This document shows, piece by piece, positions 1 to 10,894 of a stretch of DNA of 64,000 nucleotides (position 1 is its first letter; the number at the start of each line of letters is the position of its first letter). A model generated the notes under the pieces. That model was not told where the DNA came from, ran no database searches, and was given only the letters and a program-made list of their open reading frames with translations. Origin of the DNA: Trileptium ribeirensis (lineage: Eukaryota; Nematoda; Enoplea; Enoplida; Thoracostomopsidae); NCBI GenBank assembly GCA_030248225.1, contig JASANE010003329.1, forward strand, positions 1 to 64,000. The letters are read 5' to 3'. Both the position numbers and the translations under genes were made by a program.

Positions 1-890
1 TGAATAATTACAAAAATAATTTATGTCGCGGTAATAGGTTTTGTAATTTTTTGGGCATAAAAAGTTTCACTTGTTGTACTCCAGCGCAATTTCGTGGTCT
101 CAAAACGATTGCCGACCGACACGGTGTGCCTCGCAACACTCTTCGTCATAGATTTCTCATCGGATTCGATACCGGTGAGCGTCTTTTTATTGGACAGAAA
201 CCTGTATTGAACGAAGAACAGGAGCGTGCATTAGTATCTTTTATCTTCAAACGTCATGAAAGCGATTTTGGGTTGATTGCCGACGTACGAAAACTGGCGT
301 TGACATTCGCGGAATCTAATGGTATTAAAAATCCATTCAACACTAGAGATGCCTGCGCAGGATGGGCGTGGTGGAGACTGTCCAAAAAGAGACATGCTGA
401 CATAGTGACTCGCTGTGCTCAAAATTTGTCGATCAATCGCGCTCTCGCTATGGCGGGATCGTGTTAAACGCCATTTTGATCGTCTGAATGATGTACTAAC
501 GATAATATGGCATTAAAGATAAGCCTCATGAGAAAATCTACAATGTTGATGAAACTGGCATCACCATTGTCCCCGATCGTAAAAAGAAAGTTTTGGCACG
601 GCGTGGTTCGAAGACAGTGGCATTGGTATCTGCCGCAGAGAAGGGTTTTACAACAACAGTGGTTGCTTGCGCCAATGCTGCTGGTAAATTGCTTCCGCCT
701 ATGGTAATATTCAAAAGGGAAAAACGTCTTTGCCGAGCACAGTATAGGGATGCCACGTTGCACAGTTGTCGAATGCTCGCAAAGCGGTTGGATCGACAAG
801 AAATTGTTTACTAAGTGGTTTCGAGAGAGTTTTCCCGGTTTACCGTGATACAGTAAACGACGGAGAGTATGATGTTATAGTAATGGATGG
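1..890 (+). pseudogene. Transposase N-terminal half, array unit 1 (pogo/Tigger-like, broken)
   Basis: The unit encodes a helix-turn-helix ending in HGVPRNTLRHR, a central helical region (AGWAWWRLSKKRH), then KIYNVDETGI with the first catalytic Asp, RRGSKTVAL, and the DDE core up to VMDG. This order is that of pogo/Tigger/Jerky DDE_1 transposases, which act in the nucleus on their own terminal repeats. A frame change between the DVLT and YGIKD parts, near 505, is shared with the other units and so predates amplification. Unit 1 is the most diverged: it alone has HEK before IYNVDET, an LFIGQ variant, and a damaged stretch around 712-720. It cannot encode a complete enzyme because the 3' half is missing. 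Confidence 0.85.
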
Positions 891-1774
891 TGAATAATTA
901 CAAAAATAACTTTATGTCGCGGTAATAGGTTTTGTAATTTTTTGGGCATAAAAAGTTTCACTTGTTTGACTCCAGCGCAATTTCGTGGTCGCAAAACGAT
1001 TGCCGACCGACACGGTGTGCCTCGCAACACTCTACGTCATAGAATTCTCATCGGATTCGATATCGGTGAGCGTCTTCTGGACAGAAACCTGTATTGAACG
1101 AAGAACAGGAGCGTGCATTAGTATCTTTTATCTTCAAACGTCATGAAAGCGATTTCGGATTAAATACCGACGTACGAAAACTGGCGTTGACATTCGCGGA
1201 ATCTAATGGTATTAAAAATCCATTCAACACTAGAGATGCCTGCGCAGGATGGGCGTGGTGGAGACTGTCCAAAAAGAGACATGCTGACATAGTGACTCGC
1301 TGTGCTCAAAATTTGTCGATCAATCGCCCTCTCGCAATGGACGGGGATCGAGTTAAACGTCATTTTGATCGTCTGAATGATGTACTAACGATAATATGGC
1401 ATTAAAGATAAGCCTCATAGAATCTACAATGTTGATGAAACTGACATCACCATTGTCCCCGATCGTAAAAAGAAAGTTTTGGCACGGCGTGGTTCGAAGA
1501 CAGTGGCATTGGTATCTGCCGCAGAGAAGGGTTTTACAACAACAGTGGTTGCTTGCGCCAATGCTGCTGGTAAATTGCTTCCGCCTATGGTAATATTCAA
1601 AGGAAAAACGTCCTTGCCGAGCACAGTATAGGGTTGCCACGTTGCACAGTTGTCGAATGCTCGCAAAGCGGTTGGATCGACAATAAATTGTTTACGTAAG
1701 TGGTTTCGAGAGGTTACTCCGGTTTACCGTGATACAGTAAACGACGGAGAGTATGATGTTATAGTAAGGGATGG
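891..1774 (+). pseudogene. Transposase N-terminal half, array unit 2 (broken)
   Basis: Same content as unit 1. A one-base loss near 1077 (cttctggacag where others have cttcttggacag) breaks the frame just after the helix-turn-helix. The common frame change near 1395 is present, and a further shift follows at the aaaggaaaaacg stretch near 1603. It ends at the VMDG-type junction, here with atagtaaggg instead of atagtaatgg. Confidence 0.85.
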
Positions 1775-2660
1775 TGAAGAATTACAAAAATAACTTTATG
1801 TCGCGGTAATAGGTTTTGTAATTTTTGGGGCATAAAAAGTTTCACTTGTTTGACTCCAGCGCAATTTCGTGGTCTCAAAACGATTGCCGACCAACACGGT
1901 GTGCCTCGCAACACTCTTCGTCATAGATTTCTCATCGGATTCGATACCGGTGAGCGTCTTCTTGGGACAGAAACCTGTATTGAACGAAGAACAGGAGCGT
2001 GCATTAGTATCTTTTATCTTCAAACGTCATGAAAGCGATTTCGGATTAAATACCGACGTACGAAAACTGGCGTTGACATTCGCGGAATCTAATGATATTA
2101 AAAATCCAGTTCAACACTAGAGATGCCTGCGCAGGATGGGCGTGGTGGAGACTGTCCAAAAAGAGACATGCTGACATAGTGACTCGCTGTGCTCAAAATT
2201 TGTCGATCAATCGCCCTCTCGCAATGGACGGGGATCGAGTTAAACGTCATTTTGATCGTCTGAATGATGTACTAACGATAATATAGCATTAAAGATAAGC
2301 CTCATAGAATCTACAATGTTGATGAAACTGTCATCAACATTTTCCCCGATCGTAAAAAGAAAGTATTGGCACGGCGTGGTTCGAAGACAGTGGCATTGGT
2401 ATTCGCTGCAGAGAAGGGTTTTACAACAACAGTGGTTGCTTGCGCCAATGCTGCTGGTAAATTGCTTCCGCCTATGGTAATATTCAAAGGAAAAACGTCT
2501 TTGCCGAGCACAGTATAGGGATGCCACGTTGCACAGTTGTCGAATGCTCGCAAAGCGGTTGGATCGACAAGAAATTGTTTACTAAGTGGTTTCGAGAGGT
2601 TTTCCCGGTTTACCGTGCTACAGTAAACGACGGAGAGTATGATGTTATAGTAATGGATGG
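1775..2660 (+). pseudogene. Transposase N-terminal half, array unit 3 (broken)
   Basis: Same content as its neighbours. Private changes are a one-base gain near 1963 (cttcttgggacag), another near 2110 (aatccagttcaac), and several substitutions in the DDE part (for example attttccccgatc). The unit therefore has at least two extra frame breaks beyond the shared one. Confidence 0.85.
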
Positions 2661-3550
2661 TGAATAATTACAAAAATAACTTTATGTCGCGGTAATAGGT
2701 TTTGTAATTTTTTGGGCATAAAAAGTTTCACTTGTTTGACTCCAGCGCAATTTCGTGGTCGCAAAACGATTGCCGACCGACACGGTGTGCCTCGCAACAC
2801 TCTTCGTCATAGATTTCTCATCGGATTCGATACCGGTGAGCGTCTTCTTGGACAGAAACCTGTATTGAACGAAGAACAGGAGCGTGCATTAGTATCTTTT
2901 ATCTTCAAACGTCATGAAAGCGATTTCGGATTAAATACCGACGTACGAAAACTGGCGTTGACATTCGCGGAATCTAATGGTATTAAAAATCCATTCAACA
3001 CTAGAGATGCCTGCGCAGGATGGGCGTGGTGGAGACTGTCCAGAAAAAGAGACATGCTGACATAGTGACTCGCTGTGCTCAAAATTTGTCGATCAATCGC
3101 CCTCTCGCAATGGACGGGGATCGAGTTAAACGTGATTTTGATCGTCTGAATGATGTACTAACGATAATATGGCATTAAAGATAAGCCTCATAGAATCTAC
3201 AATGTTGATGAAACTGGCATCACCGTTGTCCCCGATAGTAAAAAGAAAGTTTTGGCACGGCGTGGTTCGAAGACAGTGGCATTGGTATCTGCCGCAGAGA
3301 AAGGTTTTACAACAACAGTGGTTGCTTGCGCCAATGCTGCTGGTAAATTGCTTCCGCCTATGGTAATATTCAAAGGGAAAAACGTCTTTGCCGAGCACAG
3401 TATAGGGATGCCACGTTGCACAGTTGTAGAATCTCGCACAACGGGTTGGATAGACAAGAAATTGTTTACTAAGTGGTTTCGAGAGGTTTACCCGGTTTAC
3501 CATGATACAGTAAACGACGGAGGAGAGTATGATGTTATAGTAATGGATGG
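2661..3550 (+). pseudogene. Transposase N-terminal half, array unit 4 (best-preserved DDE segment)
   Basis: This unit has a two-base gain near 3045 (tccagaaaaagag) that breaks the central helical region. Its DDE part, however, is open from about 3190 to the junction: it keeps the extra G at cttcaaagggaaaaac that the other units lost, and reads SRTTGWIDKKLFTKWF where others read through a shifted frame. It also has three extra bases (ggaggagag) near 3522. It looks closest to the ancestral gene in the second half of the unit. Confidence 0.85.
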
Positions 3551-4434
3551 TGAATAATTACAAAAATAACTTTATGTCGCGGTAATAGGTTTTGTAATTT
3601 TTTGGGCATAAAAAGTTTCACTTGTTTGACTCCAGCGCAATTTCGTGGTCTCAAAACGATTGCCGACCGACACGGTGTGCCTCGCAACACTCTTCGTCAT
3701 AGATTTCTCATCGGATTCGATACCGGTGAGCGTCTTCTTGGACAGAAACCTGTATTGAACGAAGAACAGGAGCGTGCATTAGTATCTTTTATCTTCAAAC
3801 GTCATGAAAGCGATTTCGGATTAAATACCGACGTACGAAAACTGGCGTTGACATTCGCGGAATCTAATGGTATTAAAAATCCATTCAACACTAGAGATGC
3901 CTGCGCAGGATGGGCGTGGTGGAGACTGTCCAAAAAGAGACATGCTGACATAGTGACTCGCTGTGCTCAAAATTTGTCGATCAATCGCGCTCTCGCAATG
4001 GACGGGGATCGAGTTAAACGTCATTTTGATCGTCTGAATGATGTACTAACGATAATATGGCATTAAAGATAAGCCTCATAGAATCTACAATGTTGATGAA
4101 ACTGGCATCACCATTGTCCCCGATCGTAAAAAGAAAGTTTTGGCACGGCGTGGTTCGAAGACAGTGGCATTGGTATCTGCCGCAGAGAAGGGTTTTACAA
4201 CAACAGTGGTTGCTTGCGCCAATGCTGCTGGTAAATTGCTTCCGCCTATGGTAATATTCAAAGGAAAAACGTCTTTGCCGAGCACAGTATAGGGATGCCA
4301 CGTTGCACAGTTGTCGAATGCTCGCAAAGCGGTTGGATCGACAAGAAATTGTTTACTAAGTGGTTTCGAGAGGTTTTCCCGGTTTACCGTGATACAGTAA
4401 ACGACGGAGAGTATGATGTTATAGTAATGGATGG
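3551..4434 (+). pseudogene. Transposase N-terminal half, array unit 5 (broken)
   Basis: A 154-codon open frame (from the cat/tggg region near 3602 to 4066) covers the helix-turn-helix and central region without interruption. It stops at the shared frame change (LTIIWH stop). The DDE part continues in another frame from YGIKDK. By eye it differs from unit 6 at a single base (aagcctcat against aagcatcat). Confidence 0.85.
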
Positions 4435-5318
4435 TGAATAATTACAAAAATAACTTTATGTCGCGGTAATAGGTTTTGTAATTTTTTGGGCATAAAAAGT
4501 TTCACTTGTTTGACTCCAGCGCAATTTCGTGGTCTCAAAACGATTGCCGACCGACACGGTGTGCCTCGCAACACTCTTCGTCATAGATTTCTCATCGGAT
4601 TCGATACCGGTGAGCGTCTTCTTGGACAGAAACCTGTATTGAACGAAGAACAGGAGCGTGCATTAGTATCTTTTATCTTCAAACGTCATGAAAGCGATTT
4701 CGGATTAAATACCGACGTACGAAAACTGGCGTTGACATTCGCGGAATCTAATGGTATTAAAAATCCATTCAACACTAGAGATGCCTGCGCAGGATGGGCG
4801 TGGTGGAGACTGTCCAAAAAGAGACATGCTGACATAGTGACTCGCTGTGCTCAAAATTTGTCGATCAATCGCGCTCTCGCAATGGACGGGGATCGAGTTA
4901 AACGTCATTTTGATCGTCTGAATGATGTACTAACGATAATATGGCATTAAAGATAAGCATCATAGAATCTACAATGTTGATGAAACTGGCATCACCATTG
5001 TCCCCGATCGTAAAAAGAAAGTTTTGGCACGGCGTGGTTCGAAGACAGTGGCATTGGTATCTGCCGCAGAGAAGGGTTTTACAACAACAGTGGTTGCTTG
5101 CGCCAATGCTGCTGGTAAATTGCTTCCGCCTATGGTAATATTCAAAGGAAAAACGTCTTTGCCGAGCACAGTATAGGGATGCCACGTTGCACAGTTGTCG
5201 AATGCTCGCAAAGCGGTTGGATCGACAAGAAATTGTTTACTAAGTGGTTTCGAGAGGTTTTCCCGGTTTACCGTGATACAGTAAACGACGGAGAGTATGA
5301 TGTTATAGTAATGGATGG
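4435..5318 (+). pseudogene. Transposase N-terminal half, array unit 6, joined to the 3' half
   Basis: Same content as unit 5. This is the only unit whose VMDG codons run on into H-S-R, the expected Asp-Gly-His context of the second catalytic Asp, so it marks the original gene organisation. Shared frame breaks near 4940 and 5150 leave it non-functional. Confidence 0.85.
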
Positions 5319-6002
5319 TCACTCGCGCATAGCAACAATATGAAACCTTTTTGTCATCGCACACATCGAATGATCTCCAGCCATTGGACGTTGGTGTTTT
5401 CTGCACATTTAAAAAAGCATGGGGACAGCATGTCATTTCTTTCAATCAGAACGATAAGGCGAGAAGTCTAGATCAATCGTCGTTCGGGTTGGTCTTCGGT
5501 AAAGCTTGACAGACCATAAGGAACAAGCCTCAAAATGTAATAACTGCCTTTTGAAAGACTGGAATTTGCCCATACAATCCGCTGGAAATTCGATCTGACT
5601 GTTCCAAGATATCCAATGCCCTGTTAAGAAAAACACCACGATTATCAGCCGAACGACACAACACTCCGCCGCCACACCCTTCTGCAAATCGTGAAGCCTC
5701 TACTGGAGCCAGTAGCAGCATATAGCCACCACGATTTTGCTGCGCTAAAGCTCTCGAAAATGCGGGAACCCTCTGGCGTGCTTAATCCGACGCCAGAAAA
5801 ACCGACAACACACAAAGAATGTCTTAAAAAGACGACGAAACGTCGCGACTGGATGTGCAATTTTTGTGGAGTTTACTATGCGAAGGACGTCAGCAACAGA
5901 CAGTAGTTGCAGTGCATTGAGTGCTGCAATTGGGGACATAAAGATGGCTGCGGTGAGGTAACGAATCAACGTATTTCTGCGGAAAATGTTTCGATAGCAT
6001 AA
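5319..6002 (+). pseudogene. Transposase C-terminal half: third catalytic Asp region and C-terminal zinc finger (broken)
   Basis: Directly follows array unit 6. After H-S-R-I-A-T-I the frame meets a stop and a probable deletion, then resumes as FLSSHTSNDLQPLDVGVF. This is the segment carrying the third acidic residue (QPLDVG) in pogo/Tigger transposases. SLDQSSFGLVFGKA, NPLEIRSDCSKISNALL and a Pro/Ser-rich linker follow in shifting frames. The C-terminus has a Cys-rich finger (WMCNFCGVYY ... LQCIECCNWGHKDGC) in which TAG replaces the expected Trp codon near 5905. Several frameshifts and two or more stops make it dead. No terminal inverted repeat was located after it. Confidence 0.8.
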
Positions 6003-6984
6003 AAATGTTGTAAAAAAATTTTTGGCAAATGACTAGTTTCATTTACCACAATGAAGGTCTCAATAAAACGGTGTTCATTCGTTAAAAATGAAGAATAGCA
6101 ATAATTATAGATTGAAGGGGAGCACTATCGCAAACCATATATCTTTTTGTCACATATTTTTGTTGTTTTTAGTTGGTAAATAAGATAGGAGTAAAGTGCC
6201 GAAATAGGGAACAAACAGTGTCGAATTAGGAAACACGAAGTGCCGAATAAGCATGCAGTCTTGCACAAGTTATACATAGCACCAGGTTTAATGTGTCAAA
6301 CAAGGAAAGCTTACTATATTGAAAATGAATGATTCAAATTCTGTGTCGCATAAGCGTAAAGCGTCTCAAAATGATGGAATTGTCACCGTTGCTAAACAGC
6401 TAAGATGAAAATTTTGTATAAACTGCTCCGGAGCCAGAGCTAGGATCGCTGTGCCCCTCAACCTGGGGAGACAGGCTCGCGGGAGGCCAAACAGGAGAAG
6501 CATTCCTGGAAAAATAGATGTTATAGTGTGCAAGACGCAAAAAAGGACTTTCCACTTTAAGAACCCCCAAGCTTATGGTTGGGGGCTTGAATTAGCTACT
6601 CGGGCTCTGCAGTGTCAAACATGATGCGAAATTGTCGCGAAACCGATGCATCCCCGAAATTTGACTCGGAGTTCACCGTCTCAACAGCTCTACTCATTTC
6701 TCAGTACTCTGACCATGTAACACCGAAAATTCCTCACCACCGACCCAAACGAAAATTTGGCCACTCACGGTTTCTGCACCTCTGTGTTGACTGCCACGTC
6801 CTTCGAGACCATATCCTCATACTTGCCGACAAAGGAGGGGGTTACACCCCCGAGACCCAAAAGCAAGGGGGTCCACCCTGCCCCTGAGCTGTGGTTGCGA
6901 ACCACCTTCCCAGCGAAGCGGAGTTAATACGCGTCTTCGTCTCATAATTCGCAACCGCCTCACCAGGCAATTTTCTATAACTGC
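6003..6984. other. No gene seen; one strong short hairpin
   Basis: No convincing coding frame. At 6564-6585 the sequence can form a stem of CCCCCAA with TTGGGGG around an 8-nt loop. Nearby 6836-6885 is rich in C and G runs. Nothing else could be assigned. Confidence 0.5.
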
Positions 6985-7499
6985 AGCGAAGGGACCTATA
7001 CTGATTTGCTTCTGGAAATCGAGAATGCGGGTACGGACATTGAATCGCCTTTAGATGCTACGGAATGTAGCCTTGAAATAGAGCATTGCTTGGCTTCAGA
7101 AATGTCTTGCAGCGACAAAGCGTATGCAAATCTTGAAAATATTGGCGTAGAAAATACTACGAACAGCGTCCGCCATTGCTTCGAGCAATTCCTTATGCCT
7201 CTAAACAGCAATGCTGACGTCGCCGCAGCAAAGTTGGGCAACTGCGCGAGGCGAAAGGCATTTTAAACCCAAGCCCTAAAAAGCGTGCTGGCCAAAAAAC
7301 AACGAAAGAGAGATCATCCAAACGCACTGTCTGGCTATGCAAAGAACGCGGCGTCTATAACGATGATAAGGCAGGAATTGAGTGGCTTCAATGTATTGAA
7401 TGTTGTGGCGGGGCGCATGAGAACACTTGCGGTGTTTCAACTAGAGCCACCTACTTTTGCAATGCTTGTTTCGCTGAAGTTAAAAAATTAGCAGCATGA
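6985..7499 (+). pseudogene. C-terminal tail of a second pogo/Tigger-like transposase (frameshifted)
   Basis: An acidic linker open frame (EIENAGTDIESP ... DVAAAKLG) is followed, after a one-base frame change near 7245, by QLREAKGILNPSPKKRAGQ. A Cys-rich finger follows: TVWLCKERGVYNDD, then IEWLQCIECCGGAHENTCG and YFCNACF, ending at TGA 7497-7499. The finger aligns by eye with that at 5850-5950 (both contain LQCIECC and then a His/Cys pair), so this is a related but diverged element. Here the Trp that is a stop in the first copy is intact. The catalytic part is absent. Confidence 0.7.
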
Positions 7500-7827
7500 T
7501 TATAATAATTGTATGTTTGCTTATGTTTGGAATGCGCTAAAAGATGGCTTTGAGAAACCAACACCTTGTATACGGCCTGCCCAAGTCAGGCTAAAAGTGT
7601 TAGGTTACAATCTTTGCAAAGTGACAGCTTTAATGTGGGGGTACATGGCGTTATAAGCCTTGATTTGGCTTAGTAATGCTCTAACGGCCACATACATAAG
7701 TGTTGATGGTTAGGATTTGCGTACATAGAACTTCTTGTCAGCCTGATTTTGGACGTACAGGGAAGCAGCCAAGGAGGGGCATTGCCCCCTCTCTTGAGGC
7801 ATGACACCTGAAGTATAAATATATTAA

Positions 7828-8063
7828 CCCTTTGCCGCATGAATTAATCTGTATTTCGTGGAATGTCGAGGAAACTTTTGCCGCAGTGGCGAACTTGGAA
7901 CGTTTGGTTGCGAGCCGTAGTACGCCAACCGCTATGCTGTCTATAAACTATTTCTTGGTTCCTTAGGGAAATTCGCAAAGCACGTGCAAACGCACGCCAC
8001 ACTACAAGTGTATCGCATTGCGTTGTACGCTGTATCATACGTGTAACCCTATGCGGGAAAGGG
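7828..8063. mobile_element. piggyBac-type MITE (236 bp, TTAA-flanked)
   Basis: The element begins CCCTTTGCCGCAT and ends ATGCGGGAAAGGG, giving 13-bp terminal inverted repeats with one mismatch. It is flanked on both sides by TTAA (7824-7827 and 8064-8067), the target duplication typical of piggyBac transposons. It has no coding capacity. An internal ggttccttagggaa is shared in form with the MITE at 15238-15503. Confidence 0.8.
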
Positions 8064-8227
8064 TTAACGCAGACCCCTGCTAAGACCAGATATTTTCACC
8101 TAGAGCTGTGATAACGATTAGCATCGAACTGAGCGCCACTTCCGGAAACAATTCAATGCATATTTATATTAACGCAAAACGATAGGACAGCTCAAACACG
8201 ATTTTTGGTTCGCGTGTTAACGCTCAC

Positions 8228-8239
8228 ATATGTATATAA
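8228..8239 (+). promoter_or_regulatory. Possible TATA box
   Basis: The sequence gtatataaaagc is a good TATA match in otherwise non-coding DNA. No ORF of note follows before the minisatellite, so it may be a remnant of a mobile element or chance. Confidence 0.2.
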
Positions 8240-8509
8240 AAGCGTAGTACAGCTTACTTTTATAATAGTTTTGGCGTTTTAAATAAAGTTGTTTAGGAAT
8301 AGAATTTTTTATAAAAAGTGTCAACATAACAAAAACAAAATGTCGACTTTACAAACAATTATGTATATGTATTGTGTAACAGGCGCATTCCGGCCCCGTT
8401 ACGAACATTTTCATGACTCCAGCACCTAAAATCGTACCAAAACACCACGGCACCTATATCGCGTCACATTTTGATACTTTTATCATCTGGTTCGTTCCGT
8501 GAACCGACG

Positions 8510-9050
8510 TTCTTATCAATGGTTCGCACAAAAAATTATGTTCTTATCAATGGTTCGTATGAAAATGTTATGTTCGTATCAGTGGTTCGTATAAAAATGT
8601 TATGTTCTTATCAGTGGTTCGTATAAAAATGTTATGTTCTTATCAGTGGTTCGTATAAAAATTATGTTCTTATCAGTGGTTCGTATAAAAATGTTATGTT
8701 CTTATCAGTGGTTCGTATAAAAATTGTTATGTTCTTATCAATGGTTCGTATAAAAATGTTATGTTCTTATCAGTGGTTCGTATAAAAATTATGTTCTTAT
8801 CAGTGGTTCGTATAAAAATGTTATGTTCTTATCAGTGGTTCGTATAAAAATTATGTTCTTATCAATGGTTCGTATAAAAATGTTATGTTCTTATCAGTGG
8901 TTCGTATAGAAATTGTTATGTTCTTATCAATGGTTCGTGTAAAAATGTTATGTTCTTGTCAGTGGTTCGTATGGAAACGCTATATTCTTATCGGTGGCTC
9001 GTGTATATAAATGTAGTACCTTTATCAGTGACTCGGGTGTAAAAAATGTT
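8510..9050. repeat. Minisatellite, unit about 28-33 bp
   Basis: About 15 to 17 head-to-tail copies of a unit whose core is ttcttatcagtggttcgt followed by ataaaaatgttatg. Unit length alternates because the ataaaa(atg)tt part is sometimes missing. The edges are more diverged than the middle. There is no unique spacer between copies. Confidence 0.95.
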
Positions 9051-10009
9051 GCGTCTTATCTAATGATGATCTTTGCTTTATTAACCGTGTTCGTATCGAG
9101 ACGAGTGTTATTATTTGACTGAACTAGAGGGAATCGAGCTGTTTCAACCGACGCGTAAGACTGAATATGGACCCCCCTAACAGAAAAGGAGAACCATGCC
9201 GATCCCCAAGCAGCCGCCATTATAGGTTAACACATTGACGGTAATGACCGTCCGGGAATAGGAGGCCTTTGACAATCTAAGGGGTTGGGAAGTGATCAGA
9301 ATCAAAAGTATCGATCTTACCGGCGTTGAGCTCCACGTAGCGTAATGGTCGCGCCAATAAGCTGAAACAACGGGTTACGGTAGCTTCCGAATATTCGGAA
9401 ACAATGGGCATCGGGCTTGTTTGTCGGCCCGTAACCGTCCAAGGATCGAGATTTTCCGAAAATGCCTCGCGTACTTTTCAATAGAGAATTTTCAGGGCTT
9501 TCGAACAAGTCCCTGGAGGATTTCCCGAAATATCTGGGGCACGAACAGGTGAACGTTCAACTAACAGCCATTACTACGCTAGGTTTGGCTGACTACCATG
9601 GTTTCGAGTAGGTATAACTTGGTTATATGTACAGATAGCGATAACTAGTTATATTTATATGTATATATCTGTGTGTTGTTTGGTTTCTAAGCGCCTCGAT
9701 ACTTCTATTTTTCACGCCCCCACCGTACGAATCCGTCTTTTTTACAACGCCCTTTGATGCCCCAAAACCGCCTGACTTGCGCCCTAGTAACTGGTCCTTC
9801 TTTTTACCGTTGAATCATTGAATAAAATTGCGCGTGTTTCTACGTAAGCTACCCAGTGCGACATCCAACGAGACCAGGCGGGTCCCAGCCAGACTAACCA
9901 TTCCGTTGCTATGGGTGTTATTTTGCTGCTTATAACGCCCTGTGAAAATACGGCGTAAAATTGCGCCTGCTGTGCATTAACCCCGTACCCGACCCCTGGC
10001 TCCAAAGGT

Positions 10010-10440
10010 GCCCATGCGACCCCTCATTCAATCCGCCTGTTCCGGCCGAATACAACGATACACGGCGGGCCCCTGCCCGTCCTCCCGCTAGCCAGTGATA
10101 AACCGCCAAAGTGCCCCCGGTGCGTAGTGCCGACTACAGGTGGGTACAAAACATCCAAAAAACCTACCCCTAACTCGAAATTAGACAAACCGCCCCTCAT
10201 TGGATTCGGCTCGACCAGACGTCTCCGAAAATACCCGGCGGGTCACGGTCCGCCGCCCCGTTTACCCGGGGCAACCGTCGAAAGCGCACCTACCGTAGTC
10301 GCTACTCTCTCTAACCGTTATAGCATTAGCATCATTTTTACCCCTGCCGCCCCGGCAGCGACATCACCCCTCATTCAAATCGCTGTTGGACGACGAGTCC
10401 AACGATACCCGGCGGGCGTCGCTCCGCCCAACCGTTAAGG
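10010..10440. repeat. Three degenerate direct repeats spaced about 175 bp
   Basis: The pattern ccc(c)ctcatt, then a variable 20-35 bp, then cga(t/a)ac-cggcggg recurs at about 10020, 10193 and 10371. Each copy is followed by a C-rich stretch. The copies are diverged, so this is an old tandem duplication. Confidence 0.55.
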
Positions 10441-10674
10441 CAGGAGAGCCCGTTAAACCCCCACACTTATATACATCAGAACTCATAGGTGGGTTCCGAC
10501 CCGCTACCACGTCCTTCCCCTTCGTGTTTGTGATCGATCGGTCCCGTTTTTCGTCCTGGGACCGAATTTAAGCCCAGCCCCTCGAAAATCCCCCGGGATT
10601 CCCCTTGTCCCGTTCCCCTTCCCACGCCCTCTTAGTGTCCTCGCTGTCCTTTGTTTTCTTGTCTCTCTCTCTCT

Positions 10675-10695
10675 AACCGACATTTCTGGTCGGTT
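10675..10695. other. Perfect hairpin (7-bp stem)
   Basis: Stem AACCGAC/GTCGGTT around the loop ATTTCTG. It lies 60 bp before a longer hairpin with a similar TTTCT loop. Confidence 0.7.
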
Positions 10696-10755
10696 TTCTT
10701 CTTTGTCGTCTTTGTTGTTGTTGTTGTGTTTGACGTGGTGTGCGTGTGTATTTAT

Positions 10756-10781
10756 CCTGAGCGACCTTTCTGTCGCTCAGG
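10756..10781. other. Perfect hairpin (10-bp stem)
   Basis: Stem CCTGAGCGAC/GTCGCTCAGG around the six-base loop CTTTCT. The perfect stem in otherwise low-complexity DNA suggests conserved base pairing. Confidence 0.75.
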
Positions 10782-10795
10782 GCGCCGTTATGTCT

Positions 10796-10894
10796 AAGGT
10801 GTGTAGTGTGTGTGTATTTGTGTATGTGTATGTGTGTAGATATATATGTTTGTATATATTATATTTATATATGCATGTATGTATATATATATAT
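10796..10894. repeat. TG/TA microsatellite
   Basis: A run of tgtg, tgta and tata dinucleotides with few interruptions, shifting from TG-rich to TA-rich. It explains the open frames with Cys/Val/Tyr-rich low-complexity translation here. Confidence 0.9.

Larger units (their letters stand above)
1..5318 (+). repeat. Six-unit tandem array of a transposase 5' half (about 884-890 bp per unit)
   Basis: The motif tgaataattacaaaaata recurs at 1, 891, 2661, 3551 and 4435 (as tgaagaattac at 1775), giving units of 890, 884, 886, 890, 884 and 884 bp. Each unit runs from about 70 bp of non-coding sequence through a transposase helix-turn-helix and the first part of a DDE domain to the codons for VMDG. It then jumps back to the start of the next unit instead of continuing. 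Only the last unit continues into the single-copy 3' half. The array touches base 1, so it probably extends outside the window. Units 5 and 6 appear almost identical and the outer units are more diverged, which suggests growth from the 3' side by unequal exchange. An assembly artefact is an alternative for the last two units. Confidence 0.95.

Noticed and set aside
231..4908. Minus-strand ORFs within the array (for example ones reading RPSCAGISSVEWIFN)
   Set aside because: They are antisense shadows of the transposase coding strand repeated in each unit.
8510..9050. CRISPR array
   Set aside because: Repeated units about 30 bp long, but there are no unique spacers and no cas genes, and the genome is eukaryotic. 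It is a plain minisatellite.
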